Below, piece by piece: positions 1-10,499 of a stretch of DNA of 64,000 nucleotides. The notes beneath the pieces are model-generated. The model worked only from the letters and a program-made list of their open reading frames with translations. It had not been told where the DNA came from and did no database searches. Origin of the DNA: Collybiopsis luxurians FD-317 M1 (taxonomy: Eukaryota; Basidiomycota; Agaricomycetes; Agaricales; Omphalotaceae); contig KN834850.1 in assembly GCA_000827265.1 (NCBI GenBank), positions 3,387 to 67,386 of the forward strand. Direction: 5' to 3'. Both the position numbers and the translations under genes were made by a program. Positions within the stretch are counted from its first letter, which is position 1; every line of letters starts with the position of its first letter.

Positions 1-453
1 CTTATTACATCTGCACAGTTCTGTACACAGTTTAGAACCTCTCAAAGCGTTCTTGATTGTCAGATCTCAGATATCTAGGCTCTAAGTGCGCAGATTGGTC
101 ACATTTCAGTAGTTTTTAATGCTGATTTCTTTTTAGATTAGTTTAACCGCTTTCTGCGTACTTTTTTTGTCACCCTCCCTCCCATCCCAGTTCACAGATC
201 TTTGCTACAATTGCTGCTTCTCCTTTATGTCTATTCTGATTTTAACCTGTTCATAACCATTCATAGCTCAATTGCTTAATGTACACTAGTAGTACATAGT
301 CTGTCTTGTGTGTTCCTATTCCTACCTACCCTGTACCATTAGTGTAGCACTTCCACGAGCCTGCAATTCAATTTTGGGCATTGTGCCCAGTTTTGGCCTA
401 ACCTGCACTAGTCTGAGTGATGAAAGCAGAGGTCTAGCATTACTACTTGCCCT
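1..453. other. Intergenic, no gene seen
   Basis: AT-rich sequence at the left edge. I see no ORF with recognisable similarity and no clear splice structure. It leads into the tandem repeat that begins at 454. Confidence 0.4.
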
Positions 454-765
454 GAATATTCACCATTGCTTCCATAGAGGATATGGTAGATCCCCACTGT
501 AGTACCACAGTGAATGTTTACCATCACCTCCAAGGAAGGTGGTGAATCCCCAGTATAGCAGTATTGCAGTTAATATTCACCATTATCTCTATAGAAGGAG
601 TGGTGGATTCCCACTATAGCACTGTTTAATACTGAGTATTCACCATTACCTCCATGAACAGTATGGTGGATCTGTAGTATAGCAGTACCATGGTGAATAT
701 TCACCATCATTTCTATGGAGGGTATGATAGATCCTCACTACAGTAAGTTTTCACCATTCGCTCAA
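454..765. repeat. Tandem repeat, period about 60 bp
   Basis: Diverged copies of a unit starting with GAATATTCACCATT begin near 454, 512, 571, 634, 694 and 746, giving a spacing of 52-63 bp. Each holds a TTCACCAT motif followed by a GGTGGATCC-like motif and a TATAGCAGT-like stretch. No reading frame is conserved across copies, so it looks like a non-coding minisatellite. Confidence 0.75.
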
Positions 766-1264
766 AGGGTATCCACTACTTACCATGACAGTACTGTAGT
801 TAATGTTTACCATTCGCTCAATTCAGGCAACAGACAGTATTCTTGCAATATGAAATTTACATTCAATGTATTGTATTCTACATCCCACAATTCAGTTATA
901 TCATGAAAAAACCTTAGCTCATCATGGTACAGCCTGCTGACCCATTTTCACCCAGCCACTTGTTGGAGATAACAGTGGAACAAGTTTCAATTGGATCACT
1001 TGCATATTTGTTTTTTGCCTTTGCTGTGCTTAGGATAGCCTCAATAGCTTATTTTATTTAGCCTATCTACATTTTCTGCATATAAAGTATGTACTGTTCA
1101 ATGAATCCTCAGTGTGATTAACTTGCACATTTGCTATTGGTACCAGGGTTCCAACAATTTTCTCAATACCACTGACCTCTTTTTAACTGCTGCCAGGGTT
1201 ACTTTGATCAATATGCCATCATTTATATACCCTGAATTTCACTGCACTCTTACTTAGGCGTACT
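766..1264. other. Intergenic, no gene seen
   Basis: AT-rich sequence between two repeats. Nothing recognisable on either strand. Confidence 0.35.
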
Positions 1265-1540
1265 TACTGCATATCAATTCCACTGCTAAAACTTATTGTC
1301 TTGCAGCCTTTGAGCTGATATATATATGTGGGGTCCTCTACTATCTGGTGTGAAAGTGTATTTGACATTTCTCTATGCATTCTTTGCAATAATACTCTTT
1401 CATTCAATACTAGTATAATGAGAAATGAATACATAAATGAATGGTCCTGCCCCTGAGATGCGAATATGGTACAGGCAGGCCCAATATATGGTGTCCATGA
1501 TACCTGTTTGGACAGCATGCCGCTTGATACATATCTCTCA
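1265..1540. repeat. Direct repeat copy A, about 270 bp
   Basis: This segment is repeated in the same orientation at 2836-3105. The copies share CATAT(C/G)AATTCCACTG, GTCTTGCAGCCTTTGA, GGGTCCTCTACT, GAGTGTATTTGACAT and AATGAATACATAAATGAAT in the same order. Divergence is substantial with small indels. The two copies lie 1.57 kb apart start to start. They could be degraded long terminal repeats or a segmental duplicate; I see no clear TG..CA ends. Confidence 0.7.
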
Positions 1541-1649
1541 AATTCAGTATGTGCATGACAAATATGTTCCACTAAAGCATTTTAGCTGATACAAATGACA
1601 TTGCATTCTCAATTAGTCTAGCTAGTAAATAGAAATTATACTCTGTAAG

Positions 1650-2226
1650 GATTATTTGCAGTGACAGGTCTATTGGCTGACTGAAATGAACTGCTTCAGC
1701 AATTTTCAGCAATGAACAGTGAGTGAGGTCAGGGAAACTATTAGCAGTGACAAGTCTGGTGAATTACTAAATTCAACTGCACTAGAAATTTAAATATTGA
1801 GCAGAAAATGGGCCTGTCACTGATGGCAATAAGTTGCTTTAGCAACCATTAGCTGTAAAAGGTCTGGTCACTCATTGAATTGAATTGCTCCAGCAATTAT
1901 TAGCAGTAGCAGGTTCATTGAATCACTGAATTGAGTTGCTCTAGCAATTATTGGCAGTAACTGATTGCTGATTTACTGAATAAATTTTGCTTCAGCAATT
2001 ATTTGCAGTGACTGGTTGAATTAAATTGCTTCAGCAATTATTACCAATAATTGATCTATCAAATGACTGAATCAAACTGCTCCAGCAATTATTAGCAGTG
2101 ACTGATTGCTTGAGTTAGTAGTGAGTTAAATTGCTTTAGCAATTGTTAGCAGTGACTGATTGCTTGAGTTAGTAAATTAAATTGCTTTAGCAATTATTAG
2201 CAGTGACTGATTGCTTGAGTTAGATA
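1650..2226. repeat. Minisatellite with TTGCTttAGCAA hairpin core
   Basis: About ten diverged units of roughly 45-65 bp carry a core of the type TTGCTTTAGCAATTATTAGC, often followed by AGTGACTGATTGCTTGAG. The last three units are nearly identical and so recently amplified. TTGCT-TT-AGCAA can fold into a short hairpin. No coding frame is maintained. Confidence 0.8.
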
Positions 2227-2835
2227 TACCTTAAGCTTTGATTTTATCCAGTTTTATAAATTTTAAAGAAGCTGGATGTTGTGTCAGAAAGCAGCCGAGT
2301 GAAGCTGTGAAAATGGTGGGACTTGATAATGTGACAGAACTGTGACAGCTCTTGACAGCGCTGATGCTGACATGCCATTTCAGCCAAGATTTTTGCGAAT
2401 GAACATCCTACAGCAAATCACGCTGAATTGCCAGTGAGCAGAGTTTGAAAATTGTCACACTGATTTAACAGCTCTCTCAAACTGGGTGTTCATGCAATGT
2501 ACAGCAGTCCTGCACCTCTTCAAAGTAAATATATGTGCTGCCCATAATTTCTCCAAGATTTGTTGGCAATTAGTTAAGTACTTGTCTCTCTAAAAATCCA
2601 GGAATAGAGTTGATACTCAGAAATCCAGCAGTTTTCAGTGTTGTCAAAAATCCTAAATATTCTTTACTCAATATTTCTCCATCAAAGTTAACATATCTTT
2701 TCTTTATTATGCTACAAGTATACCTTAAAAGTTTGAAGACAAATGGTTGAGAAATAAGCTCAAATGAAATGATTTTGGATGAAGTATCAACTCTGGGTAT
2801 GTTATCAACTCTAGTACATAGATAGTATGTGCAGT
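2227..2835. other. Intergenic, no gene seen
   Basis: AT-rich, with short unrecognised ORFs on the minus strand. A stretch at about 2804-2828 (TATCAACTCTAGTACAT) recurs almost exactly near 53542, suggesting a dispersed repeat fragment. Confidence 0.35.
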
Positions 2836-3105
2836 CACTGCATATGAATTCCACTGTTGTCTTGCAGCCTTTGAAGTGATATATATATCTATGTTGGGTC
2901 CTCTACTGCACATATATCCAGTGTGAGAGTGTATTTGACATCTCTCTATACACTCTTTGTAATAATACTCATTCATTTGAAATGAATACATAAATGAATT
3001 GTCCTACCTGCAGGATGCAAATATGACACAGCCAGGCCCAATATTTGGTGCTTGCAGTACCTGCTTGGATGGCATGTGACTCAATACATATCCCTAGCAA
3101 CATTC
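2836..3105. repeat. Direct repeat copy B, about 270 bp
   Basis: Partner of the segment at 1265-1540, in direct orientation and diverged. It contains the same ordered blocks, including the ATATATAT stretch and the GAGTGTATTTGACAT block. Confidence 0.7.
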
Positions 3106-3901
3106 ATATCATCAAGCCTTGCATACTCACTCACCTCTGCTTTTGTCCATTTCAGACTCTACATGATTCTGTGGTGTTCATAGGACCACAAACTGGGTAC
3201 CTTGGACATGTGGTCATTTGCCTTCTGCAATGACAGTGGCCAGCTCAGGTATGAACTAACCCTATTTCTGAATTTATGTGCCGAAAGAGTCTAGATCACT
3301 CTGCAGTTGAGTTATCCAGTATCTATACGAAGTCTAATTTTGCATCTCCGAAATTGCCACCACTGCTGTCTTCCCAAAAGCATCTGGTGCCAGTTTGAGC
3401 TAACCAACATTAGCTGCATACTTATCTTGCAGTTTTAATTTGCTTACTATCTACTGCCCATCTGGAAACAAAAATACCGCTAATACCAGTCACCTCACTG
3501 CAAACAATTTTCTCTATTCCATGTTGATCCTTGTACATGCTTCATTTAGCATTAAACTGATGTATTTCAATTCCTTTCTTGCATGCAATGCCAGCAACAT
3601 GTGCCAAACAATCAAAACCTAAATTGTCTCACTATCTGGTGCTTTTGCCATGACACTGTATGATTCCATGCTTCAACAATGACCTGAATTTCATAGCATG
3701 TGCTGTTGCTCCATTCTCATGTAGAGAGACCACCTTAACCATCCAAAAGGAAAATGCTGAGTACAGCTTTTGTCCACTTTTGGAACACATCATTATTCAC
3801 ATCGGATATGGACATTTCAAGCATGTTAAAAACTACTGCTCAATGTTGAACATCTGGAGCAAGTATTTCTTGTACTCTTCAATATTGTCTGTATGGCAAT
3901 T
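3106..3901. other. Intergenic, no confident gene
   Basis: Open frames up to 102 codons occur, the longest ending inside the SKP1-like relic, but none is recognisable. It may include decayed sequence upstream of that relic. Confidence 0.3.
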
Positions 3902-4570
3902 GTACTTTGATCATCAGAGGAAGAAACATTTGAAATCCAGTGAGGTGCAGCCATTAGGAGTGTTGTAATTAAGAATATGCTTGAAGGTTCATTCGTTTTG
4001 TAAAAGCCACACTTTATATAGGCACTAAAACCAGCCAAAAGATGTTGGCAATTCTTCTGATGCTATCTCCATACATAATGTTGAATCAGACATTTTGAAA
4101 AAGGTCTGCATTATATTCCACTGTTTACTATACCCAGAACTTCAGACAGGTAGTGGAATTTTGCAAGCACCATTCCAGTGAACCTCTATCTGATCCTATG
4201 GAGGATGATATGCAAAGGAAAAAAATTCAAATCAGTGAATGGGATGGCCAATTCCTCTCTGTAGACAAACAGTTACTCTTTGGAATTGTTGTTGCTGCAA
4301 ATTACCTTGACATCAGAGACCTTCTGTATGTGATCTTGTTTCATCATTATAGCACCTTTCACTCTATTAATGCAACTTCAGTGATGTTGGTTGTAGGAAA
4401 ATAGTGTTGATGATTCATGGAAAAAGCACCAAAGAGATTCGAGACTTATTTGACATAGTAAACAATTTAACTCCTGAAGAGGAAGTAAGTGCTGGTTTTA
4501 ACAACACTATTTGCAAAATCTATGTCACTAAGAACTGTACTAGACAGCAATTAAGAATCAGAATGTGCAT
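3902..4570 (+). pseudogene. SKP1-like gene remnant
   Basis: Conceptual translation over several exons follows the SKP1 family, the SCF ubiquitin ligase adaptor that bridges cullin and F-box proteins. Pieces seen in order are SSEEETFEIQ (residues near the SKP1 N-terminus), EV..LGVL then IKNMLEDVG, DAISIHNVESDILKK, VVEFCKHH, ISEWDGQFLSVDK, LLFGIVVAANYLDI, then DVGC.KIVLMIHGK and EIRDLFDIVNNLTPEEE. Plausible introns are 4104-4149, 4326-4381 and one starting at 4485; another lies between MLEG and ATGTTGG near 3980-4040. Breaks are an in-frame TGA at about 3908 and a frame change at about 3940-3967. The last exon is out of phase. It sits in CpG-depleted repeat-rich DNA. SKP1 identity is strong; loss of function is likely but not proven. 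Confidence 0.8.
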
Positions 4571-6069
4571 AAATTGTTGAAATGTTTGGATATAATGCGC
4601 TCATGCTCTGCATTGCGCAGCGATGGGCAGAAGGTTGTTAAGGTTGCAGAATCAACTACAACTTACCTTCTTCTGTTGCACATTATTTCTTGCAATCACT
4701 ACATAGTGCTCTTCATTTTTCCATTCCTCATTCTGTGGTACTAAACCCAAAAAATTTCTGTCCTAATGCAATATCTCTCTGATAAATTTGTGTACTATTT
4801 CCTCCAACCTTCATTGAGCAAAATAGATTCACTGACATTGCAGTAAATGTCCCCGAAAGATCATCAATCCAGAAAATCACTGAATTTCAAATTTCTTGTT
4901 TAAGGCTTACTGCGAATGCCAGCATCAACCAATGCAGCAGCATACTAATGAACCCTTCATTATTTCTTACTGCCAATCAGACTCCACACTGCATCCCTCT
5001 GTGGAGCACTATGCTGATCTGCAACCTATATTCAGACATGAAAGCATTTCATACTTGTTCACATGATTTTGATCCACACTTGATTGATATAGTTACATTT
5101 GTGTGACTGACAAATGAAGAGTTTAGTCTATCGGACCTCCAACACTGACACATTATGAAAATGAGCCACCTTCAACCTTGACGCTTTAGGAAATTGACTT
5201 GCCTCTGCCAGGTAGCAGGTGCTTACACATCTCACAGCAATTTAATTGCACCTCGGAAAACCTTAATTAGCAACTTGCTTACCTCCATGAGGCCACTTAA
5301 CAAAAAATGCTGATCATCCAAATTCATTCTTCTGTGAATTACTTAAAAATTCAAAGACAATATTCTATCATTTACAGGTATTCCCCTTCCTGCAACCTCT
5401 CTCAGTAAGTAACCACTTGCCTCACCTTCATAGAATCATGCCTACACCCAATCCTTCTGGTGCACCTATTGACAAACCCTACTGGGTTACTGAGATGAAA
5501 AAAGCACAATTCTCTGAAGCATTTTAAAAACATGGCAGTATCCACAAGTGTATGTCACTAAATAAACAAAACCACCATTTAGTAAGTGGGATATTTTGTT
5601 TCTGCATCATTATTTAACTATGCTGCCTGCAGAGGTGTACAAATTGCATTCAGAAGGGGCTTTTAAACTGCTTCCCTTGCTCTGCGATGGCATTTCATTG
5701 CACCAGCTGTTTAATGTATATGCAATGCAGCTGGGTCTCTGTGATCAAATAACAGCAAATAACATGAAAGCTTAACTTGACAAATGAACAGTACCATTGG
5801 TTGCTTTTTTGGAACTTGTTCATTCAATGTTGGGAGGACAACAGCGAACAACAAAAAGATTGCACCAACTTCCCATTTGTTAAAGTAGTAATATTTACTG
5901 ACTTTTTTTTTTTGTTGCACTTACTCTTTTGCAGTTAACCTTGGTTAGTTCCACACTGGGCAATGCCATTGACTCTGCTGTAAACAAAATGCCACTATTT
6001 CAGTTACTCAGTACTACCTACTAATACCTTTTCTAGGAAACCACTGGCAGCACCAATGTCTACAATGAG
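4571..6069. other. Intergenic, no gene seen
   Basis: AT-rich and CpG-poor. No recognisable similarity on either strand; only short scattered ORFs. Confidence 0.35.
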
Positions 6070-6075
6070 ATGGAC

Positions 6076-6395
6076 ACTGTAAGCCAAACTTTTGTGTGGA
6101 GTACTTTTTTCATCAACTTATATCAGATTGACCTGCAGGCCAGTCCTGGTGACAATTTTATCTCATCTCTCCCAAACCTCACAGACACTACTGTAAGCCA
6201 AACTTTTGTGTGGAGTACTTTTTTCATCAACTTATATCAGATCAACCTGCAGGCCAGTCCTGGCAACAATTTTGTCTTGCCTCTCCCAAACCTCACAGAC
6301 ACTACTGTAAGCCAAACTTTTGCGCAGAGTACTTTTTTCATCAACTTATATCAGATTGACCTGCAGGCCAGTCCTGGTGACAATTTTGTCTCACT
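6076..6395 (+). repeat. Three tandem 114-bp units, each resembling one intron plus one exon
   Basis: Units begin at 6076, 6190 and 6304, so the period is exactly 114 bp. Each holds a 48-nt stretch starting GTAAGCC and ending ATATCAG (6079-6126, 6193-6240, 6307-6354), a good GT-AG intron of typical fungal size. A 66-nt segment of 22 codons follows, containing DLQASPG and LPNLTD. Since 48 and 66 are both multiples of three, the array is open with or without splicing. The third unit is cut off near 6393; its missing end reappears at about 8148. The host gene is not recognised. Confidence 0.75.
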
Positions 6396-8147
6396 GATAA
6401 GCTGATTTTTCAGCCATGGCTAAAAATGTAACAAAACACTAGATCCTGTGTTTTGTTAAGACAATTAAGAGGTGTCAAAGGGCTGTAGTGAGCCTGAGCT
6501 GTCAGTCAAATCTGGAGGAGACCTATTGTATTCATAAGGGTAGCTGAACAACAGTACATGTTTAAGGTACCTTGTGAGGTGCCTATGCTCTAAGTCCTGA
6601 GTGCGCTATGAGGAACTTCAATGACTGCTTGGATCACAGTCGACAAAGTTCAATCAAGCTTGTGGAACACAAGATGGCCTAGGTCGACAAAGGACTTTAC
6701 TCAGAAGGGGAAACTTTGCACATGTGTTTTCTTTTAGTCTAACTGTTTGGTGGAGAATCTATGAACCTTACAGTTCAGTGACTCTGGTCAGGCAGAAGAA
6801 ATGACAGTCACATGGATATCACGACAGGCCTCAATGAGTCTCAAAAAGCTGACATGACATGGTTCAGTGAACATGAGGCTAAACTCTACAACTGGAGGTC
6901 TAGGCATTCTTGGCAATACTATTATTAGTAGCAAGTGCATGGAATGAAATGAAAAGATGAGCCAGCCAGGAAGAAAGGAAATAATCTCATTGGCTAGCAG
7001 ATGAAAGAAAAGATGTGACTCAACAAATCTTTGATAAGAATCTGAGATGACTCAAATCAGCAAACCATTCCAAAAAGCTGATAGGCTATGAGGTGGCTGT
7101 GGACCAGGCAGAAGTAGATTAAGACTTTAGCCTGTGGCTGATTGATAAATCAATGAGCCAAAAAAGGTAACTTGTTGAAAGGAAAAGAATGAAAATAACT
7201 TATTCTACAAGAGATAATTAAATCTATTGACAAATGTGGAAATACTTGGATTTGGATGAATATTAAGTAATGTTGTAGATATTATTATTTGTATCAGTAT
7301 AAAAGGTGTAACTGTATGTAGGAGAAATCTCAGTTTTGGATACGAGCCTATCTCAATTTACTAGAGTGGCAAGATTATCAATGGGGTCAAAGTGTCTTAG
7401 CTGTTAATAGCTATAATCACTTATGTTGACCACTGGACTTAGTTGAATAGGAATTTCCATTTGAAACTCCCAGAAACTAGACTGCAAAGTTGTTGACATA
7501 TCTTGAGAAGAGGGACTGGATATAGGGTGAACCTCATATGGACCTCACCTCCCCAGCATATACCGCCCAGGCTCTAGTCTACAAAGGCATAGGTTGAACA
7601 GTCAGTGACTTGTATAAGCTTCAGCAAAGACAGTCTGAATATGCTAAGCTCACTTGAAATGAAGTAGAGTGTGTAAAAAACCTGCAAGGTGACCTGCGGA
7701 TTGCGCCATATAAGCATTGTTGGTAGTTCTTGTTCAATGAAGGGACCAAAGTGACCTGCGGATTGCGCCGTATAAGCTTCCTTATTCCAAGTGACCTTAG
7801 GAATGCACCTAATAAGCTTGAAGACAAGTGAACTCCAGTATAGCTGGCTAAGCTTGTGGTGTTCAGTTGCTTCAATGACACCAACCGAGCAAGACTGGTA
7901 GTTGAGCTCATTGACCTTTACACCCCCCCACTTCTGTTTCTTCTGTATTCATTGTGTTTGACAACATTGACCAATGTAGTCTACATAACCCTTTTTTTTC
8001 TCTTTGACTGTGTTCCGCTATTCGATTATACACAAGGAAACCTTTGACAACCTCCTTACTCGCATACTATACCTTTCAGTCTGATCTGATTGGGTTAAAA
8101 GTGGATTCTTTGCAAGTTCATTACTAGCTCAGATCACACTTATTATT
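6396..8147. mobile_element. Inferred 1.75-kb insertion splitting the third 114-bp unit
   Basis: The third 114-bp unit stops after GACAATTTTGTCTC at about 6393. Its continuation (TTGCCTCTCCCAAACCTCACAGA) resumes at about 8148. The intervening DNA is therefore an insertion. It has no recognisable transposase. It does have a TATAAAAGG box near 7298, the four-copy TATAAGC motif array and scattered broken ORFs. The ends (TGATAAGCTGA on the left; TAATAAGTGTGA read inward from the right) show weak inverted similarity, and I could not define a target-site duplication. It may be a non-autonomous or decayed element. Confidence 0.5.
7600..7830. repeat. Short motif array ending in TATAAGC
   Basis: Copies of a 27-bp motif GTGACCTGCGGATTGCGCC followed by RTATAAGC start at 7689 and 7751. 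A diverged copy starts at 7791, and a truncated copy lies near 7605. Spacing is 40-85 bp. The array lies inside the inferred insertion. Confidence 0.6.
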
Positions 8148-8955
8148 GCCTCTCCCAAACCTCACAGATAAAACTTATACTAGTGTTGCTGCTTCTTCCC
8201 TGAACATTGCAGAACCACTAACTATGGCTGTTCCTGCATTGGAGACTTATGCAATGTCTAGCTTTGGATGACCTTAACTTTACAAATGAAGCACTCGGCA
8301 CTGTCAATATATGATCTATTCATAAATGTTCTATGTGTAACTTCGGATGCCAAGTTAACGTCGGCAATGACACTGCAGATGATCCTCTCAATTCAGCAGA
8401 AGGCTGTCCTACTACAGTGAGTGCAACTGAGGTGAGACATTTGCCATAATTCTTCAGCCAACACTGATGCATATGAGCAGATGGACCAGTTGATCAGCTG
8501 GTACACCATCAGATCAGCAACTCACCTTGAAGAACTGCATGTGGCGTCAGGACCTCCTGGTTCCTACACAGGTAACAATGATGTCAAAATGGCTGGTATG
8601 ACTGTCTCTGCTTTTTAAATACCTTTCCAACACACTCTCTTTCTTTGACAAGTTGTCACTCCTGAAAGCATTACTGACACCACTCAATATCAGCTGCAAC
8701 TCATGACTGAAGCAGCATTCAACTATGCGAGCCAATATTGTAAGTGAATCTTCCTTCATTCTTCTTCAACCTTACCGATGTTTTCAAAACACAACAGGGC
8801 AGATCCAAGATGAAGATTCCACCATGAATTGGGATTCACTCCTTGCAACCTTGTCTTTAAACATCAGCAATAACAGCACCAACACTGATGCTGCAGAAAC
8901 TGTCACTTGCACGGCCTTGCCTCTTACAGATGACACTTTCAGTTTTTTAGACTAG
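8148..8955 (+). pseudogene. Remains of an unrecognised multi-exon gene
   Basis: The frame continues from the 114-bp units (LPNLTD) and then breaks up. Later blocks with coding character are separated by GT-AG stretches: a segment with DDPLNSAEGCPTTVSATE, another with EQMDQLISWYTIRSATHLEE, and a final open segment (about 8805-8955) ending FSFLD at a stop. Stops and frame changes occur between blocks. I do not recognise the family. The protein would have been rich in Ser, Thr and Asn. Confidence 0.4.
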
Positions 8956-9784
8956 CCTTCTCTGGAAACAGCATTTTTCTTACCTCAATTCATTGACCTT
9001 TCCAGAAATTGGTATGATCATGCTGACTCAGCAACCAATGCTTCAACCAGCATCATTGCTGGAATTGGCAACTATCCAGTTGCAGTGAATGAGCATGGTG
9101 GCATCGACACAAGCAACTTCTGACAACTTGCGCTGTAACAACTAATGGTATAATTTAGTTCTTCATTTGTCAATGCATCAGTACTCATGTCTTTTCTGCC
9201 ATAGAACTTCCTTATCTGCTTAGTAACTGTACTTCATTTATGACTGAATCAACATTCCAATTGCACCTGCTAAATGCTCTGTGATATTACCATTCTATGT
9301 ATATATATAGTGAAATTAAAATAAAGATATACTTTCCTCCTGTAACTCCTCCAAACTGCACACCCTTTGAAACTCCTAATGGCAATTACTGCCACTCTAT
9401 GCAGTATCATGCTGCCTGCATAATTGAAGACTATATCCACAACTGCAAGTAGTCATACACCTGAATGGTGTTCTATCATATCATGTTTTATGGAAAGCCG
9501 GAAGGGCCCGCTCACCTCAGAATGATTTCTGTTACCTAAAGTAATGTAATTTCATTGACAGATCCCCAAATAGGGTGTGGGACCTTGTGAACCCCAATTT
9601 ATGATAAGTCAGATGACCAAGAACAGCAAGCCGCCACAGGGCAGTGGAGCATTCATCAATAATTTGCAGCTGGGTGATTAAGCCTTATGCTACTGACATT
9701 TGTATTAAGTAACATGTTATTTACTATCATGCTACATTAATAACATGTTGAGGCCATGTTACTCACTGTGATAGACTTGGAGAG
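8956..9784. other. Intergenic, no gene seen
   Basis: AT-rich sequence between the gene remnant and the hAT element. A pair of AACATGTTA-like motifs near 9710 and 9742 forms a short inverted repeat. No gene is recognised. Confidence 0.35.
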
Positions 9785-9799
9785 TAGTGATGTGCCAGC
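9785..9799 (+). repeat. Left terminal inverted repeat of hAT element
   Basis: TAGTGATGTGCCAGC, perfectly inverted at 13769-13783. The TAGTGATG tip is like other fungal hAT ends. Confidence 0.85.
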
Positions 9800-10499
9800 C
9801 AAGACTCAGAGCCCCGGGCCATTAAAGCCAGGCCCTATCCAGCCCTAGCTGAGTCCCACCACATTTCACAAGTGCAAGTTTGCCCCATAATAATCTGGTA
9901 ATTCTGACCCTTCCCTTGAACTCAAATAAATGCCAGGTAGTATAAATAATGAAAAATTGAAGAGAAAGCCTGAACATGAGGCACTCTTATACTTGAAAAT
10001 ATATATGCTCATTCAATAATATAGCACAACAGGCTAAGGCTACAGTTCTGTCTGAGCTTGAAACAGTTTCTTCCAGTGAAAAAGGGAAAGTAACAGTATA
10101 TCCAGGAAATTAGCAGCTGCATAGCTGCAGATACTAAATACTTTTTGGAGGACCCATTTTGTGAAAAAGGTCTTTCCAAACCTCTCCACAGATGTAAGCT
10201 CTGCAGGTATGTTCTGTTATGCCCTTTCCCTCTACAAAAATACATAGCTTTTTTCTTAGTGCAACCTATATCAATGAAATCAGTACACTCTGTTGTCATT
10301 TGGGGTTGCAGCATGGGGTATGTTACACATGTTCACTTTACTCATTATGCCTCATTCCAAGTCAATAGTATCAATACCGGCAGTGGGGCTGAAGCAAACA
10401 ATTTCAAGTCTATTATTCCCAAGGATGTTGAAGGGCACAAGAAAGCTCAGGTGACCACTGAAGGCAGCCAAAGTATCATTGATGAGCATGTGGTACCAC

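Noticed and set aside
7271..7966. TGTTG...CAACA span with a TATA box as a long terminal repeat
   Set aside because: No target duplication, no partner copy and no adjacent primer-binding site; the 5-base ends are too short to support it alone.
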